From: Mesostigma viride | Taxonomy: Eukaryota > Streptophyta > Mesostigmatophyceae > Mesostigmatales > Mesostigmataceae | Reading direction: 5' to 3' | Length of the DNA: 64,000 bases | Assembly (NCBI GenBank): GCA_009746045.1 | Contig: RPFO01000027.1 | Location: forward strand, 4,425,608 to 4,489,607 | In this document: piece by piece, positions 39,401-51,939 of the stretch | Position numbering within the stretch: the first letter of the stretch is position 1 | Layout of the letters: every line of letters starts with the position of its first letter | Notes under the pieces: model-generated | What the model was told of the DNA's origin: nothing | What the model saw: only the letters and a program-made list of their open reading frames with translations | The model's database searches: none | Position numbers and translations under genes: made by a program

Positions 39401-42400
39401 TTGGGAAAATGGGGTGTCCCACCTACGTGAGTTTGGGAAAATGGAGTGTCCCACCTTCGTGAGTTTGGGAAAATGGGGTGTCCCACCTACGTGAGTTTGG
39501 GAAAATGGGGTGTCCCACCTTCGTGAGTTTGGGGAAATGGGGTGTCCCACCTTCGTGAGTTTGGGGAAATGGGGTGTCCCACCTACGTGAGTTTGGGAAA
39601 ATGGGGTGTCCCACCTTCGTGAGTTTGGGGAAATGGGGTGTCCCACGTTCGTCAGTTTGGGAAAATGGGGTGTCCCACCTTCATGAGTTTTGGAAAAATG
39701 GGGTGTCCCACCTTCGTGAGTTTGGGAAAATGGAGTGTCCCACCTTCGTGAGTTTGGGAAAATGGGGTGTCCCACCATCGTGAGTTTGGGAAAATGGGGC
39801 GTCCCACCTACGTGACTTTGGGAAAATGGAGTGTCCCACATTTTTGAATTTGGGAAAATGGGGTGTCCCACCTTCGTGAGTTTGGGAAAATGGAGTGTCC
39901 CACCTTCGTGAGTTTGGGAAAATGGGGTGTCCCACCTACGTGAGTTTGGGAAAATGGGGTGTCCCACCTTCGTGAGTTTGGGAAAATGGGGTGTCCCACC
40001 TTCGTGAGTTTGGGAAAATGGGGTGTCCCACCTACGCGAGCTTGGGAAAATGGGGTGTCCCACCTTTGTGAGTTTGGGAAAATGAGGTGTCCCACCTTTG
40101 TGAGTTTGGGAAAATGGGGTGTCCCACCTTCGTGAGTTTGGGAAAATGGGGTGTCCCACCTTCGTGAGTTTGGGAAAATGGGTGTCCCATCTACGTGAGT
40201 TTGGGAAAATGGGGTGTCCCACCTTTGTGAGTTTGGGGAAATGGGGTGTCCCACCTTCGCGAGTTTGGGAAAATGGGGTGTCCCACCTTCATGAGTTTGG
40301 GAAAATGCAGTGTCCCACCTTCGTGAGTTTAGGAAGATGGGATGTCCCACCTACGTGAGTTTAGGAAAATGGAGTGTCCCGCCTTCGTGAGTTTGGGGAA
40401 ATGGGGTGTCCCACCTTCGTGAGTTTGGGAAAATGAGGTGTCCCACGTTCGTCAGTTTGGGAAAATGGGGTGTCCCACCTTCATGAGTTTTGGGAAAATG
40501 GGGTGTCCCACCTTCGTGAGTTTGGGAAAATGGGGTGTCCCACGTTCGTCAGTTTGGGAAAATGGGGTGTCCCACCTTCATGAGTTTTGGGAAAATGGGG
40601 TGTCCCACCTTCGTGAGTTTGGGAAAATGGGGTGTCCCACCTTCGTGAGTTTGGGAAAATGGGGTGTCCCACCTTTGTGAGTTTGGGAAAATGGGGTGTC
40701 CCACCTACGTGAGTTTGGGAAAATGGGGTGTCCCACCTTCGTGAGTTTGGGAAAATGGGGTGTCCCACCTTCGTGAGTTTAGGAAAATGGGGTGTCCCAC
40801 CTACGCGAGCTTGGGAAAATGGGGTGTCCCACCTTTGTGAGTTTGGGAAAATGAGGTGTCCCACCTTTGTGAGTTTGGGAAAATGGGGTGTCCCACCTTC
40901 GTGAGTTTGGGAAAATGGGGTGTCCCACCTTCGTGAGTTTGGGAAAATGGGTGTCCCATCTACGTGAGTTTGGGAAAATGGGGTGTCCCACCTTCGTGAG
41001 TTTGGGAAAATGAGGTCTCCCACCTACATGAGTTTGGGAAAATGGGGTGTCCCACCTTCGTGAGTTTGGGGAAATGGGGTGTCCCACGTTCGTCAATTTG
41101 GGAAAATGGGGTGTCCCACCTTCATGAGTTTTGGGAAAATGGGGTGTCCCACCTTCGTGAGTTTGGGAAAATGGAGTGTCCCACCTTCGTGAGTTTGGGA
41201 AAATGGGGTGTCCCACCTACGTGAGTTTGGGAAAATGGAGTGTCCCACCTTCGTGAGTTTGGGAAAATGGGGTGTCCCACCTACGTGAGTTTGGGAAAAT
41301 GGGGTGTCCCACCTTCGTGAGTTTGGGGAAATGGGGTGTCCCACCTTCGTGAGTTTGGGGAAATGGGGTGTCCCACCTACGTGAGTTTGGGAAAATGGGG
41401 TGTCCCACCTTCGTGAGTTTGGGGAAATGGGGTGTCCCACGTTCGTCAGTTTGGGAAAATGGGGTGTCCCACCTTCATGAGTTTTGGGAAAATGGGGTGT
41501 CCCACCTTCGTGAGTTTGGGAAAATGGAGTGTCCCACCTTCGTGAGTTTGGGAAAATGGGGTGTCCCACCATCGTGAGTTTGGGAAAATGGGGCGTCCCA
41601 CCTACGTGACTTTGGGAAAATGGAGTGTCCCACATTTTTGAATTTGGGAAAATGGGGTGTCCCACCTTCGTGAGTTTGGGAAAATGGAGTGTCCCACCTT
41701 CGTGAGTTTGGGAAAATTGGGTGTCCCACCTACGTGAGTTTGGGAAAATGGGGTGTCCCACCTTCGTGAGTTTGGGAAAATGGGGTGTCCCACCTTCGTG
41801 AGTTTGGGAAAATGGGGTGTCCCACCTACGCGAGCTTGGGAAAATGGGGTGTCCCACCTTTGTGAGTTTGGGAAAATGAGGTGTCCCACCTTTGTGAGTT
41901 TGGGAAAATGGGGTGTCCCACCTTCGTGAGTTTGGGAAAATGGGGTGTCCCACCTTCGTGAGTTTGGGAAAATGGGTGTCCCATCTACGTGAGTTTGGGA
42001 AAATGGGGTGTCCCACCTTTGTGAGTTTGGGGAAATGGGGTGTCCCACCTTCGCGAGTTTGGGAAAATGGGGTGTCCCACCTTCATGAGTTTGGGAAAAT
42101 GCAGTGTCCCACCTTCGTGAGTTTAGGAAGATGGGATGTCCCACCTACGTGAGTTTAGGAAAATGGAGTGTCCCGCCTTCGTGAGTTTGGGGAAATGGGG
42201 TGTCCCACCTTCGTGAGTTTGGGAAAATGAGGTGTCCCACGTTCGTCAGTTTGGGAAAATGGGGTGTCCCACCTTCATGAGTTTTGGGAAAATGGGGTGT
42301 CCCACCTTCGTGAGTTTGGGAAAATGGGGTGTCCCACGTTCGTCAGTTTGGGAAAATGGGGTGTCCCACCTTCATGAGTTTTGGGAAAATGGGGTGTCCC

Positions 42401-45400
42401 ACCTTCGTGAGTTTGGGAAAATGGGGTGTCCCACCTTCGTGAGTTTGGGAAAATGGGGTGTCCCACCTTTGTGAGTTTGGGAAAATGGGGTGTCCCACCT
42501 ACGTGAGTTTGGGAAAATGGGGTGTCCCACCTTCGTGAGTTTGGGAAAATGGGGTGTCCCACCTTCGTGAGTTTGGGAAAATGGGGTGTCCCACCTACGC
42601 GAGCTTGGGAAAATGGGGTGTCCCACCTTTGTGAGTTTGGGAAAATGAGGTGTCCCACCTTTGTGAGTTTGGGAAAATGGGGTGTCCCACCTTCGTGAGT
42701 TTGGGAAAATGGGGTGTCCCACCTTCGTGAGTTTGGGAAAATGGGTGTCCCATCTACGTGAGTTTGGGAAAATGGGGTGTCCCACCTTCGTGAGTTTGGG
42801 AAAATGAGGTCTCCCACCTACATGAGTTTGGGAAAATGGGGTGTCCCACCTTCGCGAGTTTGGGAAAATGGGGTGTCCCACCTTCGTGAGTTTGGGAAAA
42901 CGGTGTGTCCCACCTTCGTGAGTTTGGGAAAATCGACTGTCCCACCTTCGTGAGTTGGGGAAACCGGAAAATGGGGTGTCCCACCTTCGCGAGGTTGGGA
43001 AAATGGGGTGTCCCACCTTCATGAGTTTTGGAAAATGGGGTATCCCACCTTCGTGAGTTTGGGAAAATGGGGTGTCCCACCTTTGAGAGTTCAATTGGGA
43101 AAATTGGGTGTCCCACCTTCGTGAGTTTGGGAAAATGGGGTGTCCCACCTTGGTGAGTTTGGGAAACCGGAAAATGGGGTGTCCCACCTTCGTGAGTTTG
43201 GGAAAATGGGGTGTCCCACCTTCGTGAGTTTTGGGAAAATGGGGTGTCCCACCTTCGTGAGTTTGGGAAAATGGGGTGTCCCACCTTCGTGAGTTTGGGA
43301 AAATGGAGTGTCCCACCTTCGTGAGTTTGGGAAAATGGGGTGTCCCACCTTCGTGAGTTTGGGAAAATGGAGTGTCCCACATTTTTGAGTTTGGGAAAAT
43401 GGGGTGTCCCACCTTCGTGAGTTTGTGAAAATGGGGTGTCCCACCTGCGCGAGCTTTGGAAAATGGAGTGTCCTAGCTACGCGAGTTTGGGAAAATGGGG
43501 TGTCCCACCTTCGTGAGTTTGGGAAACCGTAAAATGGGGTGTCCCACCTTCGTGAGTTTGGGAAACCGGAAAATGGGGTGTCCCACCTTCGTGAGTTTGG
43601 GAAAATGGGGTGTCCCACCTTCGTGAGTTTGGGAAACCGGAAAATGGGGTGTCCCACCTTCGTGAGTTTGGGAAAATGGGATATCCCACCTACGTGAGTT
43701 TGGGAAAATGGTGTGTCCCACCTTCGTGAGTTTGAGAAAATGGGATGTCCCACCTACGTGAGTTTGGGAAAATGGGGTGTCCCACCTTCGTGAGTTGGGG
43801 AAAATGGGGTGTCCCACCTACGTGAGTTTGGGAAAATGGGGTGTCCCACCTTCGTGAGTTTGGGAAAATGGGATATCCCAACTACGTGAGTTTGGGAAAA
43901 TGGGGTGTCCCACCTTTGTGAGTTTGGGATAATGGGGTGTCCCACCTACGTGAGTTTGGGAAAATGGAGTGTCCCACCTTCGTGAGTTTGGGAAAATGGG
44001 GTGTCCCACCTTCGTGAGTTTGGGAAAATGGAGTGTCCCACCTTCGTGAGTTTGGGAAAATGGGGTGTCCCACCTTCGTGAGTTTGGGAAAATGGAGTGT
44101 CCCACCTTCGTGAGTTTGGGGAAATGGAGTGTCCCACCTTCATGAGTTTGGGAAAATGCAGTGTCCCACCTTCGTGAGTTTGGGAAAATGGGGTGTCCCA
44201 CCTTCGTGAGTTTGGGAAAATGGGGTGTCCCACCTACGCGAGCTTGGGAAAATGGGGTGTCCCACCTTTGTGAGTTTGGGAAAATGAGGTGTCCCACCTT
44301 TGTGAGTTTGGGAAAATGGGGTGTCCCACCTTCGTGAGTTTGGGAAAATGGGGTGTCCCACCTTCGTGAGTTTGGGAAAATGGGTGTCCCATCTACGTGA
44401 GTTTGGGAAAATGGGGTGTCCCACCTTTGTGAGTTTGGGGAAATGGGGTGTCCCACCTTCGCGAGATTGGGAAAATGGGGTGTCCCACCTTCGTGAGTTT
44501 GGGAAAATGGTGTGTCCCACCTTCGTGAGTTTGGGAAAATCGACTGTCCCACCTTCGCGAGTTTGGGAAAATGGGGTGTCCCACCTTCATGTGTTTGGGA
44601 AAATGAGGTATCCCACCTACATGAGTTTGGGAAAATGGGGTGTCCCACCTTCGCGAGTTTGGGAAAATGGGGTGTCCCACCTACGTGAGTTTGGGAAAAT
44701 GGGGTATCCCACCTTCGTGAGTTTGGGAAAATGGGGTGTCCCACCTTTGAGAGTTTAATTGGGAAAATGGGGTGTCCCACCTTCGTGAGTTTGGGAAAAT
44801 GGGGTGTCCCACCTTGGTGAGTTTGGGAAACCGGAAAATGGGGTGTCCCACCTTCGTGAGTTTGGGAAAATGGGGTGTCCCACCTTCATGAGTTTTGGAA
44901 AGTGGGGTATCCCACCTTCGTGAGTTTGGGAAAATGGGGTGTCCCACCTTTGAGAGTTTAATTGGGAAAATTGGGTGTCCCACCTTCGTGAGTTTGGGAA
45001 AATGGGGTGTCCCACCTTGGTGAGTTTGGGAAACTGGAAAATGGGGTGTCCCACCTTCGTGAGTTTGGGAAAATGGGGTGTCCCACCTTCGTGAGTTTTG
45101 GGAAAATGGGGTGTCCCACCTTTGTGAGTTTGGGAAAATGGGGTGTCCCACCTTCGTGAGTTTGGGGAAATGGAGTGTCCCACCTTCGCGAGTTTGGGAA
45201 AATGGGGTGTCCCACCTTCATGTGTTTGGGAAAATGAGGTATCCCACCTACATGAGTTTGGGAAAATGGGGTGTCCCACCTTCGCGAGTTTGGGAAAATG
45301 GGGTGTCCCACCTACGTGAGTTTGGGAAAATGGTGTGTCCCACCTTCGTGAGTTTGGGAAAATGGGGTATCCCACCTTCGTGAGTTTGGGAAAATGGGGT

Positions 45401-47715
45401 GTCCCACCTTTGAGAGTTTAATTGGGAAAATGGGGTGTCCCACCTTCGTGAGTTTGGGAAAATGGGGTGTCCCACCTTGGTGAGTTTGGGAAACCGGAAA
45501 ATGGGGTGTCCCACCTTCGTGAGTTTGGGAAAATGGGGTGTCCCACCTTCGTGAGTTTTGGGAAAATGGGGGTCCCACCTTTGTGAGTTTGGGGAAATGG
45601 GGTGTCCCACCTTCGTGAGTTTTGGGAAAATGGGGTGTCCCACCTTTGTGAGTTTGGGGAAATGGGGTGTCCCACCTACGCGAGCTTGGGAAAATGGGGT
45701 GTCCCACCTTCGTGAGTTTGGGAGAATGGAGTGTCCCACCTACGCGAGTTTGGGAAAATGGGGTGTCCCACCTTCGTGAGTTTGGGAAAATGGGGTGTCC
45801 CACCTTCATGTGTTTGGGAAAATGAGGTATCCCACCTTTGTGAGTTTGGGAAAATGGGGTGTCCCACCTTCGCGAGTTTGGGAAAATGGGGTGTCCCACC
45901 TACGTGAGTTTGGGAAAATGGGGTGTCCCACCTTCGTGAGTTTTGGAAAATGGGGTATCCCACCTTCGTGAGTTTGGGAAAATGGGGTGTCCCACCTTTG
46001 AGAGTTTAATTGGGAAAATTGGGTGTCCCACCTTCGTGAGTTTGGGAAAATGGGGTGTCCCACCTTGGTGAGTTTGGGAAACCGGAAAATGGGGTGTCCC
46101 ACCTACGCGAGGTTGGGAAAATGGGGTGTCCCACCTTCATGAGTTTTGGAAAATGGGGTATCCCTCCTTCGTGAGTTTGGGAAAATGGGGTGTCCCACCT
46201 TTGAGAGTTTAATTGGGAAAATGGGGTGTCCCACCTTCGTGAGTTTGTGAAAATGGGGTGTCCCACCTTCGTGAGTCGGGGTGTCCCACCTTTGTGAGTT
46301 TTGGAAAATGGAGTGCCCCACCTACGTGAGTTGGGGTGTCCCACCTTCGTGAGTTTGAGAAAATGGAGTGTCCCACCTTCGTGAGTTTGGGAAAATGGAG
46401 TGTCCCACCTTCGTGAGTTTGGGAAAATGGGGTGTCCCACCTTCGTGAGTTTGGGAAAATGGGGTGTCCCACCTTCGTGAGTTTGGGAAAATGGGGTGTC
46501 CCACCTACACGAGTTTGGGAAAATGGGGTGTCCCACCTTCGTGAGTTTGGGAAAATGGGGTGTCCCACCTTCGTGAGTTTGGGATAATGGACTGTCCCAC
46601 CTTCGTGAGAATGGGAAAATGGGTGTCCCACCTACGTGAGTTTGGGAAAATGGGGTGTCCCGGCCCACCTTCGTGAGTTTGGGAAAATGGAGTGTCCCAC
46701 CTACATGAGTTTGGGAAAAAGGGGTGTCCCACCTTCGGGAGTTTGGGAAAATGGGGTGTCCCACCTTCGTGAGTTTGGGAAAATGGACTGTTCCACCTTC
46801 GTGAGAATGGGAAAATGGGTGTCCCACCTACGTGAGTTTGGGAAAATGGGGTGTCCCACCTTCGTGAGTTTGGGAAAATGGGGTGTCCCACCTTCGTGAG
46901 TTTGGGAAAATGGGGCGTCCCACCTTCGTGAGTTTGGGAAAATGGAGGGTCCCACCTTCGTGAGTTGGAGAAAATGGGATGTCCCACCTACGTGAGTTTG
47001 GGAAAATGGGGTGTCCCACATTTTTGAGTTTGGGAAAATGGGGTGTCCCACCTTCGTGAGTTTGGGAAAATGGGGTGTCCCACCTTCGTGAGTTTGGGAA
47101 AATGGGGTGTCCCACCTTCGTGAGTTTGGGAAAATGGAGGGTCCCACCTTCGTGAGTTTGGGAAAATGGTGTGTCCCACCTTGATGAGTTTGGGAAAATG
47201 CAGTGTCCCACCTTCGTGAGTTGGGGTGTCCCACCTTCGTGAGTTTGGGAAAGTGGAGTGCCCCACCTACGTGAGTTGGGGTGTCCCACCTTTGTGAGTT
47301 TGGGAAAATGGAGTGTCCCACCTATGTGAGTTTGGGAAAATGGGGTGTCCCACCTACGCGAGCTTGGGAAAATGGGGTGTCCCACCTTCGTGAGTTTGGG
47401 AAAATGGGGTGTCCCACCTTCGTGAGTTTGGGAAAATGGGGTGTCCCACCTACGTGAGTTTGGGAAAATGGGATGTCCCACCTTCATGAGTTTGGGAAGA
47501 TGGGGCGTCCCACCTTCGTGAGTTTGGGAAAATGGAGTGCCCCACCTACGTGAGTTTGGAAAAATGGGGTGTCCCACCTTCATGAGTTTGGGAAAATGTG
47601 GTGTCCCACCTTCATGAGTTTGGGAAAATGGGGTGTCCCACCTTCATGAGTTTGGGAAAATGTAGTGTCCCACCTACGTGAGTTGGGGTGTCCTACCTAC
47701 GTGAAATTGTCCCAC
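36438..47715. repeat. 11.3-kb satellite of a 32-bp unit with higher-order repeats
   Basis: Unit (plus strand): GGGGTGTCCCACCTTCGTGA-GTTTGGGAAAAT, roughly 350 copies. Variants are CCTACGTGAG, CATTTTTGAG, CGTTCGTCAG, CCTTCATGAGTTTTGGG and a +7 form with CCGGAAA. Variant order repeats at larger scale: 39248-41041 and 41042-42835 are near-identical 1794-bp units; blocks are also shared between 37385 and 38797 (offset 1412). A +9-type variant with TTTAATTGGG or TTCAATTGGG recurs at 43090, 44750, 44953, 45417, 46008 and 46206. The first and last units contain degenerate, shortened repeats (GTGAGTTGGGGTGTCC, GTGAAATT), marking the array edges. Thirty-two is not a multiple of three and the unit lacks stops on the minus strand, so all long ORFs here are artefacts. 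Confidence 0.97.
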
Positions 47716-47769
47716 CACTGTCCCACGGATGTGAGACTCCTCTGTACTGGGCACATGGCGGGGGGTACC

Positions 47770-47822
47770 ACATTGGGGGGGGGGCGGGGGGTGTATCCCC
47801 CCCCCCCCCCCCCCCCCCCCCC
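47770..47822. repeat. Poly-G / poly-C inverted pair at the array edge
   Basis: A G-rich tract (about 47777-47792) is followed six bases later by an uninterrupted C tract of about 24 nt. The two can pair into a G:C hairpin. It may be a real feature or an assembly-difficult homopolymer. Confidence 0.8.
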
Positions 47823-48269
47823 AAATGATTGGGAAAAAATTTTAATATCATATCTATGGTCTCAAATCATCATCGGCATAGGTTTGGTTTCCAGAAAAGT
47901 GCACTCAAGGTTTTTCTGGTCCCCTTAGTAAAGGTAAAAGGTCCTTTCTTACTCCTGTTGTGTTTGCCGCTGTTGATGATTTCATGGATTTTTTTTTGTC
48001 GTTACATTGGTCCCGGGGGTTTATATCTCAGTGTTTCTCTTGAGAAATAGCAACAGTGTTATAGAATGTCGAATTCGTGTCTGTTGTTCCAGAGATGGTG
48101 TGGCTCTGTGATAAACTCCGGGATGTGAAGAGCGGGATGTATCCTGATGTGACCGCCATTCTCTTCACAGTCTTTGAGTTTATCGTACCCTTACCCCTAT
48201 TAGACAGGCATTGACGACCCATGGTGTTGTGAGTGGTTCAAAGACACAACCACCTTATCGCACTTTTGT
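47823..48269. other. Non-coding, nothing recognised
   Basis: AT-rich unique DNA after the homopolymer pair. No credible ORF. Confidence 0.4.
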
Positions 48270-48745
48270 CCAGCTAGAAAGCTGCCGACACCTATGTATC
48301 AAATGGCATTCCCGCGATTGGGCTGTATGATCTGTATAGGACGTATTAAGTCTATTTGCTAAGTTTGGCCAGAAATTTCGAGCGCCAACGTGAAAGCCGT
48401 GCGTGGGCGCAAGCTGCCATGGCCAGGTTCTCGTTTTCCGGAATGCGTGTTTGTACGGCGTTTTGCGGAATTTTCTCAAAAAAGAATGCAGGTTGTACGT
48501 GAAAAAGGACCCTGACCGCTTTTACTTTGACCCGCCAGAACACCTCTAGAACTTTGTCAGAATTATGCTCACCCTCGTATCATGCTGTGAGGAAATTTAA
48601 TTTATTTGGATCTTATCGGCTAAACTTTTCCTAAACCACAATGGTTTTTTCAACCTTTGGTCGCCCGAAAAGGGGCCAATGCATCGGCTGGAAGTTGATT
48701 TTTGGCGGAAAATTGGCAGCAAGGCCATTAAGGGGCTAATCCCGG
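48270..48745 (+). repeat. Copy 1 of a dispersed ~450-bp repeat
   Basis: Homologous in direct orientation to 62735-63165. Shared words in order include CTGCCGACACCTAT, GCATTCCCGCGA, CGTGGGCGCAAGC, CCATGGCCAGG, CGTTTTCCGGAATGC, GTACGTGAAAAAG, CCAGAACACCTCTA, GGTCGCCCGA and CAATGCATCGGCTGGAA. No ORF spans it. Type unknown. Confidence 0.75.
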
Positions 48746-48897
48746 CAAGGCCACCTCATGGTTGTTGTACATGTAGTCAACTTGTTGTATTGAGGCGTTG
48801 GAGCGAGCAAAGGATGCAAGAGCCACGAGGTTGGAGTCGGAACACTGATAGCAGCTGCATATGGTCATTATAATCAGGGTGGCATCTTCCCAGGCAG

Positions 48898-49609
48898 TCA
48901 GGTGGACATCTTTGCGGACAGGAACACCCCTAGCATCTCTGCGCCAGCCTCACTATGCGCCAGGAGCACTTCTGACGCTTGCTCTCGTGTGAGCCGGAGG
49001 AAGTCCTGAAGTGGCCGCGTTTCGGTGGAGGAAAATAGGCCAACATCAAACTGGGGAAGGCCGCTCTTGCCGGCAGCACTGTGACTCCGTTTGCCTGCCT
49101 GCCTACTCGGTGTGGAGCAACCAGAGGCACCCGGTGTGCCGCTGGGAGCAGCTTGGCGTGGGTGAGCGGTAACGTTCCCAGCGTTGTAGAAGCCCGCCAT
49201 GGGGGAGCTACTTTGGTATCCGCCATTGCGAGAAAAGTAACAGAAACTGGGAACCCGTGCGTGCCCTGGGGTCGGGATAAATCCGACGAAACTAGAAGTA
49301 CGGTTGGAATCTGTAGTATGTATGTGAGGAAGCGGTATTTTGAAGTCCGAGCAGGTTTTATGCGCAATTGCGTTCGGAATTCTGGTTAAAGTCCACCATA
49401 GCGGTGCTGGCGCTTTTCCCGTGCACAATATAGGCTTTAGCGCGGTTGCTTTGCATAGTCAGCAAGACATCTGCTAGTCCCCCGTCGGATGCGCATGGCC
49501 ATATTTGAGAATACAAACCTTGGCGATGAGCAACCAAACGTCCACCGTTTGGGCAGCCATCTCATTCCTGTCATCTTGGTCGTGTGGATCGTCAGCACTG
49601 TCGCTGGCC
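48898..49609 (-). CDS. Possible small minus-strand gene, incompletely resolved
   Basis: A terminal coding segment (about 49330-48898, stop at 48898) reads SRNGGYQSSSPMAGFYNAGN, SGLPQFDVGLFSSTETRPLQ and DFLRLTREQASEVLLAHSEA, with a helical C-terminus. A candidate first exon at 49609-49514 starts MASDSADDPHDQDDRNEMAA and ends LLIAK|GTTTGT with a plausible donor. Acceptors (CTACAG near 49313, CCCCAG near 49272) do not join these two in phase directly, so an extra exon or an error is needed. No domain is recognised; the protein would be small and partly disordered. Confidence 0.35.
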
Positions 49610-49980
49610 ATGCATGGAAGCTAGATGCTAATGCGCTAACCACCTAGACTAAATGTACGCCCACCTTACTGCAGTCGACGTACGGCTCAGTCAACCTAAT
49701 TTGTCACATTGTCCTCTTTGCCCCCACTGTGTATTAGATATACCACGGGGCTCGGAGTGAGCTTTGCCATGTGTGGGCTTCGTCTGCTGACGATGCTTGA
49801 TATTGACCAGGTGGGCACTAAAATACCAGGCTGGCACCAGTAGCAGCCCGTGTAATTTCACTGCATGGTTTGTTCTACAAGGTCGCGCGCCTCAGTAAAC
49901 GTTAGCAACTGTTCTTCTATTTCATCAGCTGTTGAATGATGGTAGGAGTCACTCGTGGGCTTAGTCCTATGTCAATACGC

Positions 49981-50020
49981 AACAAGTACGCGATACGCAC
50001 ACACACACACACACAAAAAC
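49981..50020. repeat. Short (AC)n microsatellite
   Basis: ACACAC repeat of about 20 nt near 49997-50016, inside otherwise non-coding DNA that runs from 49610 to 51040 and in which I see no gene. Confidence 0.7.
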
Positions 50021-51042
50021 GCTGTGTGTGCAAAACTCGTACGTTATTTGTCTGGGGTATCATACCCATTCGCTGCAATGTTTAACATACAGTATCTGAT
50101 TATTTGTAGTAGCATTCAACTTAATTTTTCAGGCATGGATTCGTAACTGCCGTTGACTTGTGTTTAGCGTTCTTGGAATTTTGCTACAGAATACGGTATT
50201 ATTAGCATCATCCATGAGGTACTTGGCCATTCGGCATAAGTACAACCATGCACAACCTTGGTGGCGCTTAGTGCTAGCTGCAGGCACCACGCCACGCTAA
50301 TGTCCGACTTGTCGCACTTTGTGTGAAATGGGTCACTTGGTGTATGCATGACATGGGTCCTCAGGACCCTGCATGTTTTCTGTGGCGTTGTAGTACTAGA
50401 GTCGCACCGCGACGACTACTCTCAATTTTCTCGAGTGTAGTTTAATCAACACTACTAATCAATCACATGCGGGAAAGATAGGGCCGCTATGCCTTGGCCT
50501 GACATGGGCTGACCAAGAGCTTCTGTACAAAGGGTCTCATGCTCGCCTGAATTTTCCTTGGATGGCCCTGTTGTTTACAAGGGTCGGTGGCTATTAAAGT
50601 GGTCCGAAAAAATTATTAGGTTCATACGACTATTTGCTTGCAAAGATTCGTATTTGTTTGCACTGGCTGTGATTAGCTAGGGACCTGTACGTAGGGTCGC
50701 CTGGTTGCTTAGCAATTTTTTTACTGATTGTTTTAGTGAGTCGGGATTAATTGTTGTAAGTGGACAGTCTCTAGCTGAGAACACCTGTAGCTGAAAACAC
50801 CTGTACCTCTAGCTGAGTGTATGGTACTTGGGTCATGTCACGAGCAGACATGGCTGACGGCGGAGCTCAGAACTATTGCATCTGAGCTCTAAATTCAGTC
50901 GTAACAATTGCGCTCGATGCGTTTCCCCACGACGCATCTGACATTATAACCAGCTCCGGCTGTAACGCAATGTCGAACAAGAACTGGCCATGTCAACCAT
51001 ATTACTCCAGCAAAGTATACCCGCAGCAGGTAATAAGGGGGG

Positions 51043-51640
51043 TACAAAAAGTAATAGCTAAAAGCTATTCAACTTAAAACCTTTGGGCGTGGGACGAAAT
51101 CTTTAGGCGGCTTCCTAACTAGGGCTCTAATTCCGTATCGAACTACTAATTCGATAATTATCTCGGGTGGGTTCGATATGTACCTCGTGCGGCGATTAAG
51201 TAGGCTCACACATCCTGCGCAGGATGTGCGTCAACCTTGAGTTGACGCACAAAAAATCTATGCTAAAAGCTATTCAACTTAGAACTTAGCGCAAGTGAGG
51301 CCCCGGATTCGAAACCTCGTGCGGACAGTGCCGAGCGAATTTATTTGGAGAAAACCGGCCTAATAGCGGAGCACCGCCGGCCCAGCCTAATTATTCGCCG
51401 CACGAGGTAGATATCGAACCCGCCCGCGATTAATATCGAATTTGTAATTCGATGCGGAATAGAGCTCTAGAACTTAGGGAGGCACCCAAAGATTTCGCCC
51501 CATGCGCAAAGGTTTTAAGTTGAATAACTTTTGGCTATTACTTTTTGTGCGTCGACTCTAGGTTGACGCACATCCCGCGCAGGATGTGCGTCAACCTTGA
51601 GTGGACGCACAAAAAATAGCTAAAAGTTGTTTAACTGGCA
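51043..51640. mobile_element. Foldback MITE-like element
   Basis: Arms of about 160 bp are inverted: AAAAAGTAATAGCTAAAAGC at 51046 and its near-complement ending about 51548, sharing CTATTCAACTTAAAACCTTT, CGAAATCTTT and ACCTCGTGCGGCGA. A second inverted module, ACATCCTGCGCAGGATGTGC with GTCAACCTTGAGT(T/G)GACGCAC, lies at 51208-51252 and 51572-51613, each itself palindromic. No coding capacity. Target-site duplication not evident. B-box-like GGTTCGA words occur, but no tRNA can be folded. Confidence 0.75.
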
Positions 51641-51867
51641 GCCCTTATAAAGGCAGCCCAAGCGATCCTTTGAGGTGAATATTGGTAATGAAACAAGGGG
51701 GTTTAATTAACCCATTTGACATGCAAGGCTAGGCTGGGAGTGATCCTTCCTCCAATGCACTGAATCATTGGTGGGATTTCAGCTCTTACCGCCCCATACC
51801 ATGTGTAATACGCCTCATATGTGCTACGCCGAATGATTTATCACTTCCTGTTTTCCACTGCTGACAG

Positions 51868-51939
51868 GAGCTTGGAAGCCAACCTGCTGAGCGGCACCAT
51901 CCCACTCGAGCTGGGGTCCTTGTCCAGAGTGATAAGTCT
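51868..51939 (+). CDS. LRR exon 1 of those seen
   Basis: Acceptor CTGCTGACAG|G, donor CT|GTACGT. Encodes SLEANLLSGTIPLELGSLSR then VIS(L). Confidence 0.8.

Noticed and set aside
36455-47583. Dozens of ORFs of 60-346 codons with the GHPIFPNSRRWDTPFSQTHE style repeat
   Set aside because: The 32-bp unit has no stop on the minus strand and is not a multiple of three, so long frames with a 32-residue period arise automatically.
36438-47715. CRISPR-like array
   Set aside because: Repeats are contiguous without unique spacers, and the setting is eukaryotic.
50133-50159. A 27-nt possible LRR N-cap exon (HGFVTAVDL) in the right phase after TTTTTCAG
   Set aside because: The donor GTGTTT is weak, the exon is tiny and no preceding exon was seen.
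51150-51320. tRNA gene or tRNA-derived SINE suggested by GGTTCGA-like B-box words
   Set aside because: No cloverleaf or A box could be seen; the words belong to the inverted arms of the foldback element.
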